A DNA stretch of 14,593 bases from Saprospirales bacterium (GCA_016703765.1 JADJBL010000004.1:1-14593); one strand, 5' to 3'. Numbered from the stretch's first letter, positions 1 to 8,501 are shown. Numbers and translations: made by a program. Notes: a model not told the origin generated them from the letters alone.

Positions 1-354
1 GATTTTGCGGATGGTATCCTCCGGGTGGTGAAGTTCTCGCTGCCAGCATGAAGCTTCGTCATCATGAGGCCGACCTTGGTGGCGGTCGCTCATGGCGCTG
101 ATGCTGTCGGTGAGCAGGTCAGGATATACGTCGCGGAACGGAGCAGGAAGGTGTTATAGCCGGCTTTTCAGATGGCTTTTGGCGTTCTTCCCGGAACGGT
201 CCATGTGCACCAGTTCCACCATTTTGATTTTGTAGGAATAAGCACAGAGCGGTTTGCCGTTTTCTTTCATTTTAAATTTAATTTTTTCAGGTTGCGGAAA
301 ACCGTTGCCGCAAAATTGGCAAACCCCCAAAGCGGAGGGGATGACGTTCGTCAA
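1..354 (-). pseudogene. Short broken CDS of unknown function, running off the window
   Basis: I do not recognise this gene. On the minus strand an open frame starts with ATG at 354 and reads 66 codons to a TAA at 154-156. It opens with MTNVIPSALG and has one CQFC (Cys-x2-Cys) pair near residues 12-15, followed by a lysine-rich stretch. Beyond the TAA the same frame stays open to position 1 with plausible composition (FRDVYPDLL, TDSISAMSDR), so the stop may be an error or a true nonsense mutation, and the protein could continue outside the window. A single Cys pair is not enough to call a zinc finger. It is divergent from the kinase locus at 410. The plus-strand frame over the same bases (172-396) has no family resemblance and I treat it as a shadow. 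Confidence 0.25.
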
Positions 355-409
355 TCGGGGGTGATTTTAAAGCGGAAAAATGCTACCTGCTGTTAAATAT
401 CCTTCCGCG

Positions 410-1166
410 ATGGCGTTGACATTCCTCGCCCTGGCCTGCACGTGCTGATCATCGCCGTGATAGTGCTGGCTATCGCCGTCGCGACGAGCGCCTGGCTGCT
501 GTGGAGGCAGGAACGAAAGCAAAAGCAGGAGTACCAGGCCCAGTACGAGAGCTAGAGTGGAATATTCAAATCCTGCTGAAGTCGATCTTTTGCATGGGCC
601 TGAAACACCAACCCCACCTGTTCAAAAACACGCTCTTTCCCATTCAATCTTACGCCTACCAGACCTATCACTTTGGACAAGCTGGCCAACGTGCTGGATT
701 ATATCCTCTACCAAAGCGCCCAGCAGTATGTATCCTTGAGGGAGGAGGTCGAATTCGCCCTGAGCCTCATCGAGATCAACCGACTGAAGGTCAACCCCTT
801 GTTCGACCTGAGGTTACAAGACTGGATCAAGCCGAGCAAACCACTGAAGCAGGAAACTGGGTGGCGCCTTTGTCGCTACGCGTTTGATCGAAAGTGCGTT
901 CAAAACTACGCCGACCTGCAGAGTTCCGACGGTTTTCACCTTTCCATGTCGTGTTCGAAGTGAAGAACAACCACTTTGTGCTGGCTGTTTCCAATAAGAT
1001 CGGCCCAAAGCACGGCAAAAGGCAAAAGAGTAGGATTCAGGGCAGGAGAAGCTTCTGGAAGCGCCTGGAGGTCTTTACAAGGAGCATTTTCACTTTCGAA
1101 CAGTTCATTGAAGAAGATCATCTGTCATCAGCATTTATTAATCAGCCTGGTTGGAAACAAAGATGA
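410..1166 (+). pseudogene. LytS-type sensor histidine kinase (His_kinase family), frameshifted
   Basis: This is a membrane-anchored histidine kinase of the family that pairs with LytTR regulators, readable only by joining several frames. From ATG 410 there is MALTFLALAC, then after a shift a transmembrane helix (VLIIAVIVLAIAVATSAWLL) and a basic QERKQKQEYQ linker. The phosphoacceptor box follows at about 595-660: KHQPHLFKNTLFPIQSYAY corresponds to the family INPHFLFNTLNSIQSYAY with the His kept. At 673-820 the frame reads LDKLANVLDYILYQS and YVSLREEVEFALSLIEINRL, typical of the family helices. The N-box is degraded: around 862-905 the reading LIESAFKTT replaces the usual LIENAFKH, so the Asn is lost. 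VFEVKNNHFVLAVSNKIG and KRLE/LYKEHFHF mark the C-terminal ATPase part. No sensor domain is visible in front of the helix. The final frame stops at TGA 1164-1166, overlapping the ATG of the regulator (ATGA), which suggests translational coupling. Family call is confident; whether it is functional is not. Confidence 0.75.
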
Positions 1167-1869
1167 GGCGCTTGCTGCTGGACGATGAAGCTGCCCGGCA
1201 TCCTACCCTGCGGATCCTGTTGCGACCGATTTCCTGCCCTGGAGGGTCGATAGGCCTTCAACGATTACGATCATCCTCGAAATCGAAAGCTAGAATTCAA
1301 ACCTCCGCATTCAGACGTCGAAATGCCCGGCCTCCAACGGCATACAGGTAGCCCAGCTCCTCAAAAAAACAAGCCGGTCATTTTCACCACGGCCTGCAAA
1401 CACGCTTACGCATCCGAGGCCTTCGACCTCGACGCCATCGACTTCACCTGAAAAAACTGATCAAAAGAGCGCCTCGAGGTATCCAGAAGAGCCGGTTAAA
1501 AATGCTCTCGGCGCCAGGGCGGAAAACGTTTTGTCCGGCTCAATACAAACCTGGGAAAAGCCCTGATCTTTTTCGACCAGATTGCTTTGCTCTGCATAAC
1601 GCTCGGCAAAAGGGACAAACGAGCGCTTCTGGATACCGGCGAAGAGCTGCTTGCTGAAAAACATCTCTTCGAGCAACTACTCGAGCTTGCTACCGGCCGG
1701 GGTTTCAAAGATCAACAAGAGCGAGGTCATTGCGCTCCCGGACAGTACGGTTCTTTACTAAACAAGAGATCACCACGACGCTTACACCGCTGGCCCGGAT
1801 TTTAGTATTAACAAGCTGGCCTTGAGCGGGATACTTACCTTCCGGATTTCCTGGAAAAAAGTGGGTTGA
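1163..1869 (+). pseudogene. LytTR-family response regulator, frameshifted
   Basis: This is a DNA-binding response regulator with an N-terminal receiver domain and a C-terminal LytTR domain, partner of the kinase just upstream (ATGA overlap). The start MRRLLLDDEAA has the acidic DDE pocket. SDVEMPG near 1314-1334 holds the phospho-acceptor Asp. After a shift NGIQVAQLLKK appears, then beyond a seven-A run NKPVIFTTACKHAYASEAFD and LDAID, matching receiver strands 4 and 5; the conserved switch Lys falls in a damaged stretch near 1450-1460 (LKKLIKR in one frame). The LytTR part reads KRFVRLNTNLGKALIFFDQI, LLDTGEELLAEKHLFEQLLE and, after another shift at about 1700, KINKSEVIALPDSTVLY. The C-terminal end is uncertain: one frame stops at 1803-1805, another at 1867-1869, the latter nearer the usual 240-residue length. 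At least four indels are needed to restore one frame. Confidence 0.75.
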
Positions 1870-1952
1870 CTCCTTTCGTTACATATTTTCCCAGCCTTGT
1901 TACAGGTTGGATAAAATTCAAAGTTCGAGGATGCGCAGGAAGGAGAGATGCC

Positions 1953-1960
1953 TAATTTTG
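1953..1960 (+). promoter_or_regulatory. Candidate Bacteroidota -7 element before the haloperoxidase-like gene
   Basis: TAATTTTG fits the Bacteroidota -7 consensus TAnnTTTG exactly and would place a transcript start about 50 bases before the ATG at 2016. No good -33 TTG lies 19-21 bases upstream (the nearest is TTCG at 1924-1927), so the call is weak. Confidence 0.3.
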
Positions 1961-2015
1961 ACCAAATTTTTATATTCTATACCCAATATCCTCTCTCTAA
2001 CAAATTGTTCATCCA

Positions 2016-3430
2016 ATGAAAAGATCACGTTACTCTGACTTTAATCACGCTGGGCGGCCTCTCTCGCTGTTCCGTTTCTTTTCCTCCTGTAATCCCGACG
2101 ACGAGACCACTGCCGGAAAGACAGCCCGCCGTGGTCTCCGGAATGCGATGCGGAGGTTTCCCTTCGCTGGAACAGAGTGTTCCTCCGGGTAAAGAGCTAC
2201 GCAGCCGGCTACCGGCCAGGTCCTGCTCCCCGTGCGCCTGCCCCCCACCTCGGGATGGAAACATGCAAGCCTGTAGCCTGCCGGCATGCCGGACTACAAC
2301 TCCTGGAAGGTCGTTACCTGGGCCTGGACGTTCCAAGTGAAACCGGCAAGAATACCACTGGCCTACGGTTATCCCACACGGGGTGTATTCCCGGATGATG
2401 CCCTACTTCTTCGCCGACGTGCCCACTTTTGCCATCAAGAGTAGCGTCCGCGACCGCCTTGGTGGACAATAAATACCGGTCCGAAACCACTAAGCGAGAT
2501 TCCCCAGCGCTCCCAAAGTTATAGGGAAAGCGTGGGGCGGGCCGATTTAGGGACTAGTCGGTCTCGACCTATGGCCCGAGGCTTACAAGCTCCTTCGGAA
2601 GCTACTCCACCGGCGGGAGACCTACAACTGGGCCACTCACTACGACGGCCAGGGGGACCGAACCACCTACCCGAGTCCCGGCATGGGTATGGGTCCATAT
2701 TTCAGGAAAGTTCGCACCTTTCCAATCAAAACGAGGACAAACTCTCCCAGCCGCCTTCCTTTATTTCATGCAATACAGCGAGAACGAGAACTCCGAATAT
2801 TACTCCCAGGCAATCCAGACTTATACGAAAAATGCCGAAGCGGATTACTACACGGGTGGGTGGGCGAATTCTGGAGCGACGACCTTCTCAATCTAACTTT
2901 CAGCCCGGGCCCCCGCTGGGGTGGCCATTGCCAATCAAGTCATTGACAACGATAACGTGGACCTCGAAACCGCGCTGAAGCCACGCCAAGGTCGGGATGG
3001 CACTGAACGACGCTGCGGTAGCTTGCTGGTTCTCCAAATACGAATACAACGTAGAGCGCCCCGACACCTACATCAAGAAATTATCGACCCGAACTACAAA
3101 ACCAACCTGTACGACCCGCTGACCGGAGAATACGGGGTCACACCTTCCTTCCCCGCTTACCCCTCCGGGCCATTCGACGATGGGGGCTGCCGGCGCCGAG
3201 GCACTTGCAAGCGTGTTTGGTTATGCCTATTCACTCACCGACCGCTGTCTGGAAAACCGCACGGAGTTTGAGGGCAAATCCCAGCCCTTCGGCAGTTTCT
3301 ACGAAATGGCCCAGGAGAATGCCTGGTCGAGAGTGTTGCTCGGCGTGCACTGGAACATGGACTGCGTGGAAGGCGTCCGTTTTGGTACCGTCATCGGCCG
3401 CAAAGTGAACGACCTGCCTGGAAAAATTAA
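2016..3430 (+). pseudogene. Vanadium-dependent haloperoxidase / PAP2-superfamily lipoprotein, frameshifted
   Basis: The protein reads continuously only across all three frames. ATG 2016 starts MKRSRYSDF, and a hydrophobic LSLFRFFSSC followed by NPDDE looks like a lipoprotein signal with its lipid-bearing Cys. KSYAAGYRPGPAPRAPA (about 2187-2240) and HGVYSRMMPYFFADVPTFAI (about 2375-2440) match the N-terminal helical region of bacterial vanadium haloperoxidase-like proteins. The three active-site motifs are all present: KYEYNVERP (K-x6-RP, near 3037-3063), PAYPSGHSTMG (3155-3190, crossing a one-base shift between SG and HS) and SRVLLGVHWNMD (SR-x5-H-x3-D, 3330-3362). Members either oxidise halides using vanadate or act as phosphatases; the motifs alone do not decide which. 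The last open frame runs to 3494 through the terminator, so the natural stop is more likely the TAA at 3428-3430 after a missing base (LPWKN end). At least eight indels are needed. It lies between the two-component locus and the iron-receptor run. Confidence 0.8.
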
Positions 3431-3455
3431 GGGTAATTATAGGAATTATCTCCGG

Positions 3456-3490
3456 AAAAGAGACTGTCCTTCGGCGCAGTCTCTTTTTCT
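3456..3490 (+). terminator. Rho-independent terminator
   Basis: An 11-base stem, AAAAGAGACTG (3456-3466) paired with CAGTCTCTTTT (3477-3487), encloses a ten-base loop containing TTCG and continues into a T-rich tail. It lies 26 bases past the proposed haloperoxidase stop and 25 bases before the next ATG, so it separates those two units. Confidence 0.85.
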
Positions 3491-3514
3491 TTAAGGCACA
3501 AAATCAAGGCTTTT

Positions 3515-4033
3515 ATGTTTATTAAAGGTTGCAACCCGATAAAAACACTACTTTTCTTATCCCTGACCCCCTCGTTTTTCATAAGCTGTCAGACGAGAGA
3601 AAAAGAACCCGAGGAAAAGTTGCAATACCTGGAGAACGGGGAGGTTACCCGCCGCCACTTCGAGATCGACGGGAAAATCGAAGGGATTATGACCGATTAT
3701 TTCCCAGGCGGAAAGATACGAGGCGAGCGGATGTTCAAAACGGGATCCAATCCGGACGCTCTGTCTTTATTACCCCGGAGGCAAATCAGGGAGACCCAAT
3801 ATTTTACCGAAAATGGACTGAAGGATGGGGGCGACACGACGTTCTATGAAAGCGGCAGCCCGCAACTCGTAGTGACCTACCGCGAAGGCATCAAACACGG
3901 CTATCTGCGCAGATGGTCGCCAGAAGGGGATACAACTTACGAAGCCCGCTTTGAAAAGGACTCCCTGGTAGAGGTCAATGGAAAATTTTGGAAAAAACAG
4001 CGCCGGCAAGCAATTGACTTTTTTAGAAAATGA
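3515..4033 (+). CDS. MORN-repeat (YwqK-like) lipoprotein
   Basis: A 172-residue protein with an N-terminal hydrophobic stretch (LLFLSLTPSFFISC) ending in a Cys, a lipoprotein signal; mature form starts CQTREKEPEE. The rest is four or so MORN_2-type repeats with the pattern G-x-x-G ... Y-F/Y-P-x-G: GKIEGIMTDYFPGGKIRGE, then a damaged unit, then GLKDGGDTTFYESGSPQ and IKHGYLRRWSPEGDTTYEA. The frame is open but the second repeat reads DALSLLPRRQIRE; the neighbouring frame reads NGIQSGRSVF, and adding one base to each of the A, T and G runs between 3738 and 3783 would restore a normal YYPGGQIRE unit. So three deletions probably cancel out here. Databases often call this family the YwqK antitoxin of a toxin-antitoxin pair; no toxin gene is adjacent and the lipoprotein signal argues for an envelope role. 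Its stop is seven bases before the receptor start, so the two are probably co-transcribed. Confidence 0.8.
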   Translation: MFIKGCNPIKTLLFLSLTPSFFISCQTREKEPEEKLQYLENGEVTRRHFEIDGKIEGIMTDYFPGGKIRGERMFKTGSNPDALSLLPRRQIRETQYFTENGLKDGGDTTFYESGSPQLVVTYREGIKHGYLRRWSPEGDTTYEARFEKDSLVEVNGKFWKKQRRQAIDFFRK

Positions 4034-4040
4034 TGTCCCC

Positions 4041-6218
4041 ATGAAAACAAGACTTATTCTCCTCTCTACGCTCCTCTTTCCGTTCACAGGCCTATTTGGA
4101 CAGGCGGAAGGAGACACCATGAAAATCATCTCCCTCGACGCCATACAGATCCAGGGCCAGCGCAGCACCGTCGAGCGGCTCCCGCCCGTGCACAACGGCT
4201 TCCTTTGGGCCGGCAAAAAGAACGAGGTCATCAACTTGTTATACTCCGATGCCAGCATCGCCGACAAGACGCCCCGGCAATTGTTCGCCAAAGTGCCCGG
4301 CGTCTTTGTGTACGATATGGATGGCTCCGGCAACCAGACGAATATATCTACCCGGGGTCTCGATCCGCACCGGGGCTGGGAGTTCAATATCCGAAAGAAC
4401 GGCGTCATCGTCAATTCCGATGTGTACGGATACCCTGCCAGCCACTACAGTATGCCTATGGAAGCCGTCGAAAAGATCGAACTGGTGCGGGGCACGGGAG
4501 CGCTGCAATACGGCTCCCAGTTCGGCGGCATGCTCAATTATGTAGTAAAACAGCCGGACACCAGCAAGACCATCGGCCTGGAAACCATCAACTCCATCGG
4601 CTCTTTCGGGCTGTTGAGCACCTACAACGCCCTGGGCGGTAAAGTCGGCAAGCTGCAATACTACGCCTATTACAGCAAGCGGGTCTCCGACGGCTACCGG
4701 GAAAACAGCCGAAGCGATTACGACGGGCAGGGGATCGTGCTGAAATTCCTCGCTTCCTCCCGCCTGAGCCTCACCGCCGAACTGGGGCGCTCGAATTATA
4801 TCTACCAGATCCCCGGACCGCTCACCGACAGCATGTTCCAGGAAAACCCCAGGCAGGCGACCCGTTCGCGAAATTATTTCAACCCGGAGATCTACGTCCC
4901 CTCCCTGAGCGCGGAATGGAAGATCGGCGAAAGGTCGAGCCTTTACTGGACGGCCTCCGCCGTGCTGGGCGAAAGGCGCAGCGTGCAGTTCGACAAACCC
5001 GCCAATATAGTAGACGCCATCGACCCCCTCAGCCTGAGCTACGCCACCCGCCAGGTGGACATCGACCAGTTCAACAGCTACACCTCCGAACTGCGCTTCC
5101 TGCAGGGATATTCTATCGGGAAAATAAGTGCCACCCTGGCAGCAGGGGCCCAATACTTCCACAACGACCTCCATCGAAATCAGATCGGGAAAGGCACCTC
5201 GGGCACGGACTTCGACCTCTCGCTTTCCCAGACCGGCTGGGGCAGGGATATTCACTTCAAAACCCAAAACATCGCCCTTTTTGCGGAAAACCTCTTCCAA
5301 ATCACGCCCAGGCTCTCCCTCACTCCGGGGGTTCGGGTGGAGATGGGAGAATCGAGGATGTCGGGCATCATTACCTACCTTCCGGATGAGGAGATTCCCA
5401 ACTCCATCGTCCATCATTTTCCGCTTTTCGGATTGAGCGGCAATTACCGGATCGACGAGCTGATCAACGTCTACGCGGGCTTCTCGCAAGCTTACCGCCC
5501 GGTGATCTTCAAGGATATCGTGCCCGGCTCGATCTACGAGATAGCGGATAAGAATCTGGAAGATGCCAAAGGCTACAACATGGAGGCAGGCATCCGGGGC
5601 ACGGCCGGCAATTTCCGCTGGGATGCGGGCGTATTCCGGCTGGTCTATAACAATCGCCTGGGCAATATCACCTTCGAAGAGGACAGCATCTTCTACATTT
5701 TGCGCACGAATATCGGCAACTCGGTCACCCACGGGGCCGAAATGTTCGGAGAATACGGGTTTCAGATCAGCCGAAGCCTCCGTTGCTCCTTTTTTACTTC
5801 CACGGCTTTGTTCGACGCCCGCTACCACGACGCCGTCGTCCGCGTCGGAAACGAGAACAGGGACATCGACGGCAACAAAGTGGAAAGCGTACCTGGCCTG
5901 ATCTCGCGCAACGGGATCACCCTTCGGTATAAGACGTTCAGTGTTTCGGGCCTTTACAGCTATACCGGCGAAACCTTTGCCGACCCCCTCAATACCGAAA
6001 AACCATCCGCCAATGGGTCGGTCGGCATCGTGCCGGCATACGGCCTGGTCGATATCAACGCCTCCTGGAGGATCGCGCCCCATATCCTGGTCCGGTTCAA
6101 CCTCAACAATGTGGCCGATATTAGCTATTTTACCAAACGGCCTTCCTTCTACCCCGGACCCGGCATCTGGCCATCCGACGGGAGGAATGCCAATATTTCC
6201 GTAGGGATAAAATGGTGA
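4041..6218 (+). CDS. FecA-like TonB-dependent siderophore / ferric citrate receptor
   Basis: An intact 725-residue outer-membrane receptor that would import a ferric chelate using TonB energy. I start at ATG 4041 (MKTRLILLS), giving a clean signal peptide of about 20 residues ending FGQ, rather than the in-frame ATG at 3978 inside the previous gene. SLDAIQIQGQRST just after the signal is a TonB-box-like segment. The plug domain (about residues 60-170) has TPRQLFAKVPGVFVYDMDG, NISTRGLDPHRGWEFNIRKN, YGYPASHYSMPMEAVEKIEL and VRGTGALQYGSQFGGMLNYV, which closely resemble FecA-type plugs. The remaining ~550 residues are a beta-barrel rich in alternating aromatic strands, closing with ISVGIKW, whose final aromatic residue fits the outer-membrane insertion signal. 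There is no N-terminal CarboxypepD-like or FecR-signalling domain, so it is a plain transporter. It is flanked by a lipoprotein gene 7 bases upstream and the antiporter about 12 bases downstream. No frameshift is seen, in contrast to most neighbours. The actual ligand cannot be read from sequence. Confidence 0.92.
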   Translation: MKTRLILLSTLLFPFTGLFGQAEGDTMKIISLDAIQIQGQRSTVERLPPVHNGFLWAGKKNEVINLLYSDASIADKTPRQLFAKVPGVFVYDMDGSGNQTNISTRGLDPHRGWEFNIRKNGVIVNSDVYGYPASHYSMPMEAVEKIELVRGTGALQYGSQFGGMLNYVVKQPDTSKTIGLETINSIGSFGLLSTYNALGGKVGKLQYYAYYSKRVSDGYRENSRSDYDGQGIVLKFLASSRLSLTAELGRSNYIYQIPGPLTDSMFQENPRQATRSRNYFNPEIYVPSLSAEWKIGERSSLYWTASAVLGERRSVQFDKPANIVDAIDPLSLSYATRQVDIDQFNSYTSELRFLQGYSIGKISATLAAGAQYFHNDLHRNQIGKGTSGTDFDLSLSQTGWGRDIHFKTQNIALFAENLFQITPRLSLTPGVRVEMGESRMSGIITYLPDEEIPNSIVHHFPLFGLSGNYRIDELINVYAGFSQAYRPVIFKDIVPGSIYEIADKNLEDAKGYNMEAGIRGTAGNFRWDAGVFRLVYNNRLGNITFEEDSIFYILRTNIGNSVTHGAEMFGEYGFQISRSLRCSFFTSTALFDARYHDAVVRVGNENRDIDGNKVESVPGLISRNGITLRYKTFSVSGLYSYTGETFADPLNTEKPSANGSVGIVPAYGLVDINASWRIAPHILVRFNLNNVADISYFTKRPSFYPGPGIWPSDGRNANISVGIKW

Positions 6219-6230
6219 TCTCCCGATCAA

Positions 6231-8501
6231 ATGGAGGAATATCATATTCTACGCGACCAGCATCGGCGGGCTTTTCCTGCTGATCAACCTGCTCCTGATC
6301 CGGGGCAGGGCGCTGGAAGCGGGAAGACCCATTTCCTCCGGTCCTAGTTCGGCGCCGATTGGTTGGCAGCCCTTCCTCGGGGTGATGGAGAACAACGTCA
6401 TGCAACCGATCAGCCTCCTGCTGATCCAGATCATCGTCATCATCGTAGTGGCCAGGGTGTTTGGGTTTATCCTTCGGAAAATCGGGCACCCCAGCGTCAT
6501 CGGGGAGATACTGGCGGGCATATTCCTGGGGCCTTCATTTATCGGCTATTATTTCCCCGAATTCTACGGTTTTGTATTCCCTTCCAAGTCATTGGCCAAT
6601 ATCCAATTTTTGAGCCAGGTGGGCCTGATCCTGTTCATGTTCGTGGTGGGTATGGAACTGGACCTAAAAATTATGAAAAACAAGATACAGGAGGCGGTCG
6701 TAGTCAGCCATACGAGCATCATTTTGCCTTTTTTTTTCTCGGGGTGGGGCTGGCATGGTTTCTGTACGAGGAATTTTCGCGGCCTCATGTGCCCTTTTTA
6801 TCCTTTGCCCTGTTCATGGGCATTGCCATGAGCGTATCCGCCTTCCCGGTTTTGGCCCGGATTGTCCAGGAAAGGGGGCTCACGAAGACCCCTCTGGGCG
6901 GGGTGGTCATCACCGCCGCCGCGGTGGACGATATCACCGCCTGGTGCATTTTTGCCGCCGTGATCGCCATCGTGAAGGCGGGCTCTGTGGTGGGGGCGCT
7001 TTACACCATCGGGCTGGCGATTTGCTACGTGATCCTCTTTATTAAAGTGGTGCAGCCTTTTTTGAAAAAAATCAGCGACGTGTACTCCGGCAAGGAGGGC
7101 CTGAGCAAGCCGGTGGTGGCGGTGTTTTTTATCACGCTGCTCATTTCTTCCCTGATCACCGAGGCCATCGGCATCCACGTGCTTTTCGGAGCCTTTATGG
7201 CCGGCGTCATTATGCCCGCCGAAAATGGTTTTCGTAGAGTATTCATCGAAAAGGTGGAGGATGTGTCGCTGGTGCTCCTGATGCCCTTGTTCTTTGTGTT
7301 TACCGGTTTGCGCACCCAGATCGAAATGCTCAACGAGCCTTTCCTGTGGCAGGTCTGCGCCCTGATCTGCCTCGTCGCCATGGCGGGCAAGTTTGGGGGC
7401 AGCGCATTGGCAGCCAGGTTTATCGGCCATCCCTGGCGTGAAAGCCTCATCATCGGCGCCCTGCTCAATACGCGGGGACTGATGGAGCTCGTGGTGCTCA
7501 ACATCGGCTACGACCTGGGCATCCTGAACCCAAAGGTCTTTGCCATGCTGGTCATCATGGCTCTGCTCACCACGATGCTGACGGGCCCGGCGCTCAACTT
7601 GATCAATAGATTTTTGCCCGAAAAAAAGCCGGTTGCCGTTCCAAAAGACATCGGCAAATACGCCAAATTCAAGATCCTGATCGCCTTTTCAAACCCGGAA
7701 AAAGGCCGGGCCATGCTCCGCCTGGCGCATAGCCTGATCAAAAAATCCCAAAACAACGCCCTGGTCACCGCGCTCCATATTTCGCCTGGTACAGACCTAA
7801 ACCTTTACAACGCGGAGGAATACGAGCGGGAGAGCTTTCAGCTCATCCGGGAAGAGGCAAGAAAGCTCGACCTGGGGCTCATTACCTTGTTCAAACCCGC
7901 AAACGATATCGACCGGGAGGTGATCGAAACCGCAAACCTCGGCGATTTCGACCTCCTGATCATTGGAATCGGGAAATCCGTTTACGAAGGCACCCTCCTG
8001 GGAAGATTGCTCGGATTTACCACCCAGATCATCAACCCCGAAAGACTCTACCAGACCCTGACGGGGAAGGAAAAATTCTTCGAATATTCGGGGCTGGACG
8101 ACCGCACCCGCTATATCCTGCGCTCGGTCAAAATCCCCGTGGGAATTCTTCTGTACAAGGGCCTCCCGAAAATAGAGAACGTTTTCATCCCCTTCTACGG
8201 GCCCGAAGACAGTTTCCTGCTGGCCTACGGCCGAAAACTGATCCACGACAGCGAGGCAAAGGTCGTCATCCTCGACGTCAACGGCGCCATCCGGCAGGAT
8301 CCCGAATTAAAGGAAAGCATCCGCTCCATCGAACAGATCGCGCCCCAACATATCGCCCTGTACGACAAATTATCCATGAACCCCGAATGGCTTCACAACC
8401 AGGACCTGATGCTCATCAGCCTGGATGGCTGGAGAAAAAACCTGGAGAAAAACAGCCTTTGGCTCTCTCAGGCCAAAACCGTGTTCATTCTGAAGCCCTG
8501 A
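6231..8501 (+). CDS. CPA2-family cation:proton antiporter with C-terminal USP-like region, frameshifted
   Basis: This is an inner-membrane monovalent-cation/proton antiporter of the Kef/NapA-like CPA2 family. An N-terminal helix (NIIFYATSIGGLFLLINLLL) precedes the Na_H_exchanger domain: QIIVIIVVARVFGFILRKIG, GHPSVIGEILAGIFLGPS, LFMFVVGMELDLKIM, then after a shift MSVSAFPVLARIVQERGL, AAAVDDITAWCIFAAVIAIV (with the DD of the ion site), VLFGAFMAGVIMP and LLNTRGLMELVVLNIGYDLG. About residues 460-750 are soluble and resemble two universal-stress-like folds (FKILIAFSNPEKGRAMLRLA). Two frame problems occur. A nine-T run at 6729-6737 separates frames: ten Ts would give a continuous PFFFLGVGLAWFLY. 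Also, the helix frame has no start codon; one extra G in ATGGAGG at 6231 would make ATG 6231 the start, as the family length (about 756) predicts. Otherwise translation could begin only at GTG 6382/ATG 6385. It follows the receptor by 12 bases and converges on paaK. Confidence 0.88.

Noticed and set aside
1891..1910. A hairpin (CCAGCC / GGTTGG) after the response regulator as a terminator
   Set aside because: Six pairs including a G-T, an eight-base loop and no T tract afterwards; too weak.
1..3430. An insertion sequence or phage remnant explaining the broken left end
   Set aside because: No terminal inverted repeats, target duplication or transposase/integrase motif can be seen; the pieces all read as ordinary chromosomal families.
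3515..4033. A toxin-antitoxin pair with the YwqK-like protein as antitoxin
   Set aside because: No toxin-like gene is adjacent, and the protein has a lipoprotein signal; the label is inherited from family naming.
4239..6245. A 668-codon open frame on the minus strand opposite the receptor gene
   Set aside because: It mirrors the FecA-like gene codon for codon, lacks any recognisable domain, and has the odd Gly/Val/Asp-rich composition of an antisense shadow of a GC-rich gene.
6363..8501. A single 712-codon antiporter starting at 6363
   Set aside because: Its first 120 or so residues (HRHHRSGQG and the like) are a shadow of the true N-terminus in the neighbouring frame; only the part after the T run is antiporter.
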